This document shows positions 23,496 to 25,269 of a stretch of 25,269 bases of DNA, in pieces. Position 1 is the stretch's first letter. Each line of letters opens with the position of its first letter. A program made the translations under genes and the position numbers. Source of the DNA: JADLEX01 sp964586775. Its GTDB lineage: Bacteria; Lernaellota; Lernaellaia; JACKCT01. The DNA lies in contig CAZPJD010000120.1 in assembly GCA_964586775.1 (NCBI GenBank), positions 1 to 25,269 of the forward strand. Reading direction: 5' to 3'. A model generated the notes under the pieces. The model worked only from the letters and a program-made list of their open reading frames with translations, was not told the origin of the DNA and made no database searches.

Positions 23496-23522
23496 CTATC
23501 GGCTCTTTTCCCGAAAAGCTGA
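23496..23522 (-). promoter_or_regulatory. Possible sigma-28 (FliA-type) promoter of the HEAT/HD-GYP pair
   Basis: The minus strand has TCAGCTTT, 11 bases, then GCCGATAG. The -10 element matches 7 of 8 positions of the FliA consensus GCCGATAA and the spacer length is exact. The -35 element matches only 5 of 8. Transcription would start near 23489, 30 nt before GTG 23459 and about 70 nt before ATG 23420. Confidence 0.35.
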
Positions 23523-23844
23523 ATGCGCCCGTCCACAGGCGCTGACCGCCGGTCACCGGGCGAAAAATTCGCCGCTTCCGCTCGACTCGGATTCGCGTCG
23601 CCGCGTGCTGGACCGGCATGACCACGACTCAGGATCGGGTAACGACCCGTTCTGTTGGAAATTCCACCCGAAAAATACACCGAAGGGGGGAACGATGGCA
23701 ATTCCGGGGACGGCTTCAGGGCGTTTTTTCCATGGCGCTCCCGAGGTCGGCAAAGCGGGATGCCGATCGGGAAGTCCAGCGACACGACTGGGCGCATCCG
23801 ACGCCGAAACAACGCGCGGAGAAGGCGACGCCGACGTGCGGACC

Positions 23845-23873
23845 TTGACTTCAACACCCCCCTCTCCTAAGAC
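23845..23873 (+). promoter_or_regulatory. Possible sigma-70-type promoter
   Basis: TTGACT and TAAGAC are separated by 17 bases, about 85 bp upstream of the outer-membrane protein ATG. The -35 element is good and the -10 is weak. Confidence 0.3.
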
Positions 23874-23957
23874 ATCAAGGTCCGTCCGACATCCACGCAC
23901 AACGCCGGTATTTCGCCCGCGATTCGAGGCGACCGGCTATTCGACCGGCGGAGAGCC

Positions 23958-24662
23958 ATGCGTCATTCGAAGCTCGTTTTCGCATTCGTCTTCGCGTCGA
24001 TCGGCGTCTGCGCGTCCGTCGCAACGGCCGCGCCGCTGGGCGGTCTGTCCTACAACATCGGCGTGCGCGGCTTCGCGTTTTCGGCAGGGCCGGGCGTGGG
24101 GTTCGTGCAGCGCGACGTACACGTGCTCGAAAACGAGCGCGCGGTGGACGAGTCGTCCAGCTCGCGCCTGCTGCTCAAGGCGAATGTCGCGCCCGTGTAT
24201 TTCCTCGACGTCTTCGGCATCATCGGCATGGCGGATTATCAGCTCGACGACGCCGACTTTCGCGGCTCGCTGGCGGCGGCTTACGGCGGCGGCGGACGGT
24301 TGATGCTCCTGCCCTACAGCCTGAAGACCGACCTGAACCTCTCGCTCGACGCGCAGTACCTGGGCTATCGCACGGAGGACCACAGCGTGAAGGCGCGCAT
24401 CGACGAGACGCAGATCGCGCTGGTGCTGGCTTACAAGCTGCGCGGGCTCGTGCCGTACGGCGGCGTCAAGTACAACCCCGTCAAGGCGCAGTTCGCGGGC
24501 GACGAAAACGACCTGCTGAACGATCAGGAGTACGGGATTTTTCTGGGCATCGACTACTTCGTCACGCCCAACGTGTTCTTCTCGGGCGAGCTTTCGATCT
24601 TCTCTGAAACCAGTTTCTTCGCCATGGTGGGCTACAACTTCCCGTCGATCCACAGCCGCTGA
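23958..24662 (+). CDS. Putative outer-membrane beta-barrel protein
   Basis: The 234-residue product has a clear signal peptide (1 to about 25, cleavage near ATA-AP). Alternating-hydrophobicity strands typical of a small barrel follow: GGLSYNIGVRGFAFSAGPGV, LKANVAPVYFLDVFGIIGMA, LNLSLDAQYLGYRTEDHSVK, IALVLAYKLRGLVPYGGVKY and FFAMVGYNF near the end. It does not end in Phe; four residues (SIHSR region) follow the last strand. No transport or enzyme motif is seen, and the protein family is not recognised. GGAG about 8 nt before ATG 23958 supports the start. It is followed 42 bp later by the transaldolase-family gene in the same direction, possibly in one transcript. Confidence 0.75.
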   Translation: MRHSKLVFAFVFASIGVCASVATAAPLGGLSYNIGVRGFAFSAGPGVGFVQRDVHVLENERAVDESSSSRLLLKANVAPVYFLDVFGIIGMADYQLDDADFRGSLAAAYGGGGRLMLLPYSLKTDLNLSLDAQYLGYRTEDHSVKARIDETQIALVLAYKLRGLVPYGGVKYNPVKAQFAGDENDLLNDQEYGIFLGIDYFVTPNVFFSGELSIFSETSFFAMVGYNFPSIHSR

Positions 24663-24668
24663 CCGAAC

Positions 24669-24683
24669 GCCCCCGCCGGGGGC
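24669..24683 (+). terminator. Short GC hairpin after the barrel gene, weak terminator candidate
   Basis: GCCCCC and GGGGGC can pair around a three-base loop just after the stop codon. No T-run follows, so it may be an attenuator or mRNA-stability structure rather than a true terminator. Confidence 0.25.
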
Positions 24684-24704
24684 TCGCGATTCAAGGAGCC
24701 GTTC

Positions 24705-25269
24705 ATGGATTTCTATCTCGATACCGCCGATCTCAAGGAAATCGCCCAGGGCGTGGCGTGGGGCCTCGTCGACGGCGTCACGACCAATCCGTCGCTGATC
24801 GCCAAGACCGGGGAGACCTTCGAGTCCCTCGCGCCGAAGATCACGAAGATGGTCAAGGGTCCCATCAGCCTCGAGGTCATCAGCGACGACCACGTGGGCA
24901 TGCTGCGCGAGGCGCATCAGCTCGTGAAGATCGCTAAAAACGTCGTCGTGAAGATCCCGATGACCGAAGAAGGCATGATCGCCACGCGCAAGCTCGCGTC
25001 GGAAGGCATCCCCGTCAACGTGACGCTCATTTTCTCGCCCACGCAGGCCCTCATCGCGGCCAAGGCCGGCGCGAGCTACGTCAGCCCCTTCCTCGGGCGC
25101 GTGGACGACATCTCCTACGACGGACTCGAACTCGTCGAGAAGATTGTCGATATCTTCCAGAACTACGACGTGGCGACCCGCGTGCTGGCGGCGTCGATCC
25201 GCCATCCCGTTCACGTGGTGGAGTGCGCGCTGATGGGCGCGGATATCTGCACCATGCCGTTCAATGTAA
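24705..25269 (+). CDS. Transaldolase / fructose-6-phosphate aldolase family protein (partial, C-terminus off window)
   Basis: The first 188 residues are present. They match the small TalC/FSA-type transaldolases of about 215 residues: MDFYLDTADLKEIAQGV, VDGVTTNPSLIAKTG, KNVVVKIPMTEEGM, then NVTLIFSPTQALIAAKAGAS and YVSPFLGRVDDI. Lys83 in VVKIPMT is the Schiff-base lysine in this family. The likely reaction is transfer of dihydroxyacetone between sugar phosphates in the pentose phosphate pathway, or reversible fructose-6-phosphate cleavage; sequence alone does not separate the two. AAGGAG 6 nt before ATG 24705 is an excellent ribosome site. Nothing unusual is seen before the window edge. Confidence 0.95.
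   Translation, partial: MDFYLDTADLKEIAQGVAWGLVDGVTTNPSLIAKTGETFESLAPKITKMVKGPISLEVISDDHVGMLREAHQLVKIAKNVVVKIPMTEEGMIATRKLASEGIPVNVTLIFSPTQALIAAKAGASYVSPFLGRVDDISYDGLELVEKIVDIFQNYDVATRVLAASIRHPVHVVECALMGADICTMPFNV

Larger units (their letters stand above)
23460..23957. other. Divergent intergenic region between HEAT gene and outer-membrane protein gene
   Basis: About 500 bp that should hold two divergent promoters. A FliA-like site is seen for the leftward pair and a sigma-70-like site for the rightward gene (both listed). Frames on either strand lack coding character. No RNA gene was recognised. Confidence 0.4.

Noticed and set aside
23618..24303. Plus-strand frames in the divergent intergenic region, including a start at 23695
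   Set aside because: Composition is Arg/Thr/Pro-rich without motifs, and the frames run out of phase into the barrel gene.
23937..25214. Minus-strand frame of 425 codons opposite the barrel and transaldolase genes
   Set aside because: The plus strand encodes a recognisable transaldolase family protein and a signal-peptide protein; the minus frame is an Asp/Arg/His-rich shadow.
1..25269. tRNA, rRNA or riboswitch genes
   Set aside because: No cloverleaf, rRNA-like segment or known riboswitch core was recognised by eye in the intergenic stretches; a covariance-model scan would be decisive.

Overview
The window is GC-rich, densely coding DNA from a flagellated Gram-negative bacterium. Evidence for this includes a complete flagellar export and C-ring operon, lipoproteins with lipobox-like signals, a predicted outer-membrane barrel and two sigma-54-type promoters. 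Asp/Thr-rich low-complexity tails, IPT/TIG and DUF1566-like surface lipoproteins, and HDOD/HD-GYP/HEAT proteins suggest a deltaproteobacterial-type lineage (Myxococcota, Desulfobacterota, Bdellovibrionota or relatives). Sequence reading alone cannot fix the phylum.

Region 1 (1-10243, minus strand) is a single flagellar operon, read right to left: fliL-fliM-fliN-fliO-fliP-fliQ-fliR-flhB-flhA-flhF-flhG. Gaps are tiny or there are stop/start overlaps (GTGA at flhB/flhA). flhG runs off the left edge. A textbook -24/-12 sigma-54 promoter lies about 90 bp upstream of fliL. The products form the switch-complex C-ring (FliM, FliN), the stator-associated FliL, the type III export gate (FliOPQR, FlhB, FlhA) and the GTPase/ATPase pair that sets flagellar position and number (FlhF, FlhG).

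Region 2 (10456-14204, minus strand) is a second four-gene operon: an HDOD protein, a lipoprotein, an IPT/TIG-repeat protein with an Asp/Thr tail, and a small protein that looks like a degenerate histidine kinase. It is preceded by its own sigma-54-like promoter. It may therefore be co-expressed with the flagellar genes, and it is the best candidate here for an undescribed functional module.

Region 3 (about 14205-19812) is accessory DNA. It holds decayed gene fragments, a cluster of GGACAT-containing repeats, an intact rhuM-family gene, and a small IS481-like element with both terminal inverted repeats but a transposase that lacks its catalytic domain. Next comes a visibly AT-rich three-gene set on the minus strand (membrane-anchored unknown protein, secreted HExxH metalloprotease-like protein, DUF1566-like lipoprotein). 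The base composition suggests horizontal acquisition.

Region 4 (19813-25269) returns to the host style. A translationally coupled pair on the minus strand encodes a HEAT-repeat protein and a divergent HD-GYP protein; both begin with what looks like the same domain containing a YPxGHP motif. Divergently on the plus strand are an outer-membrane beta-barrel-like protein and a transaldolase / fructose-6-phosphate aldolase family gene cut by the right edge.
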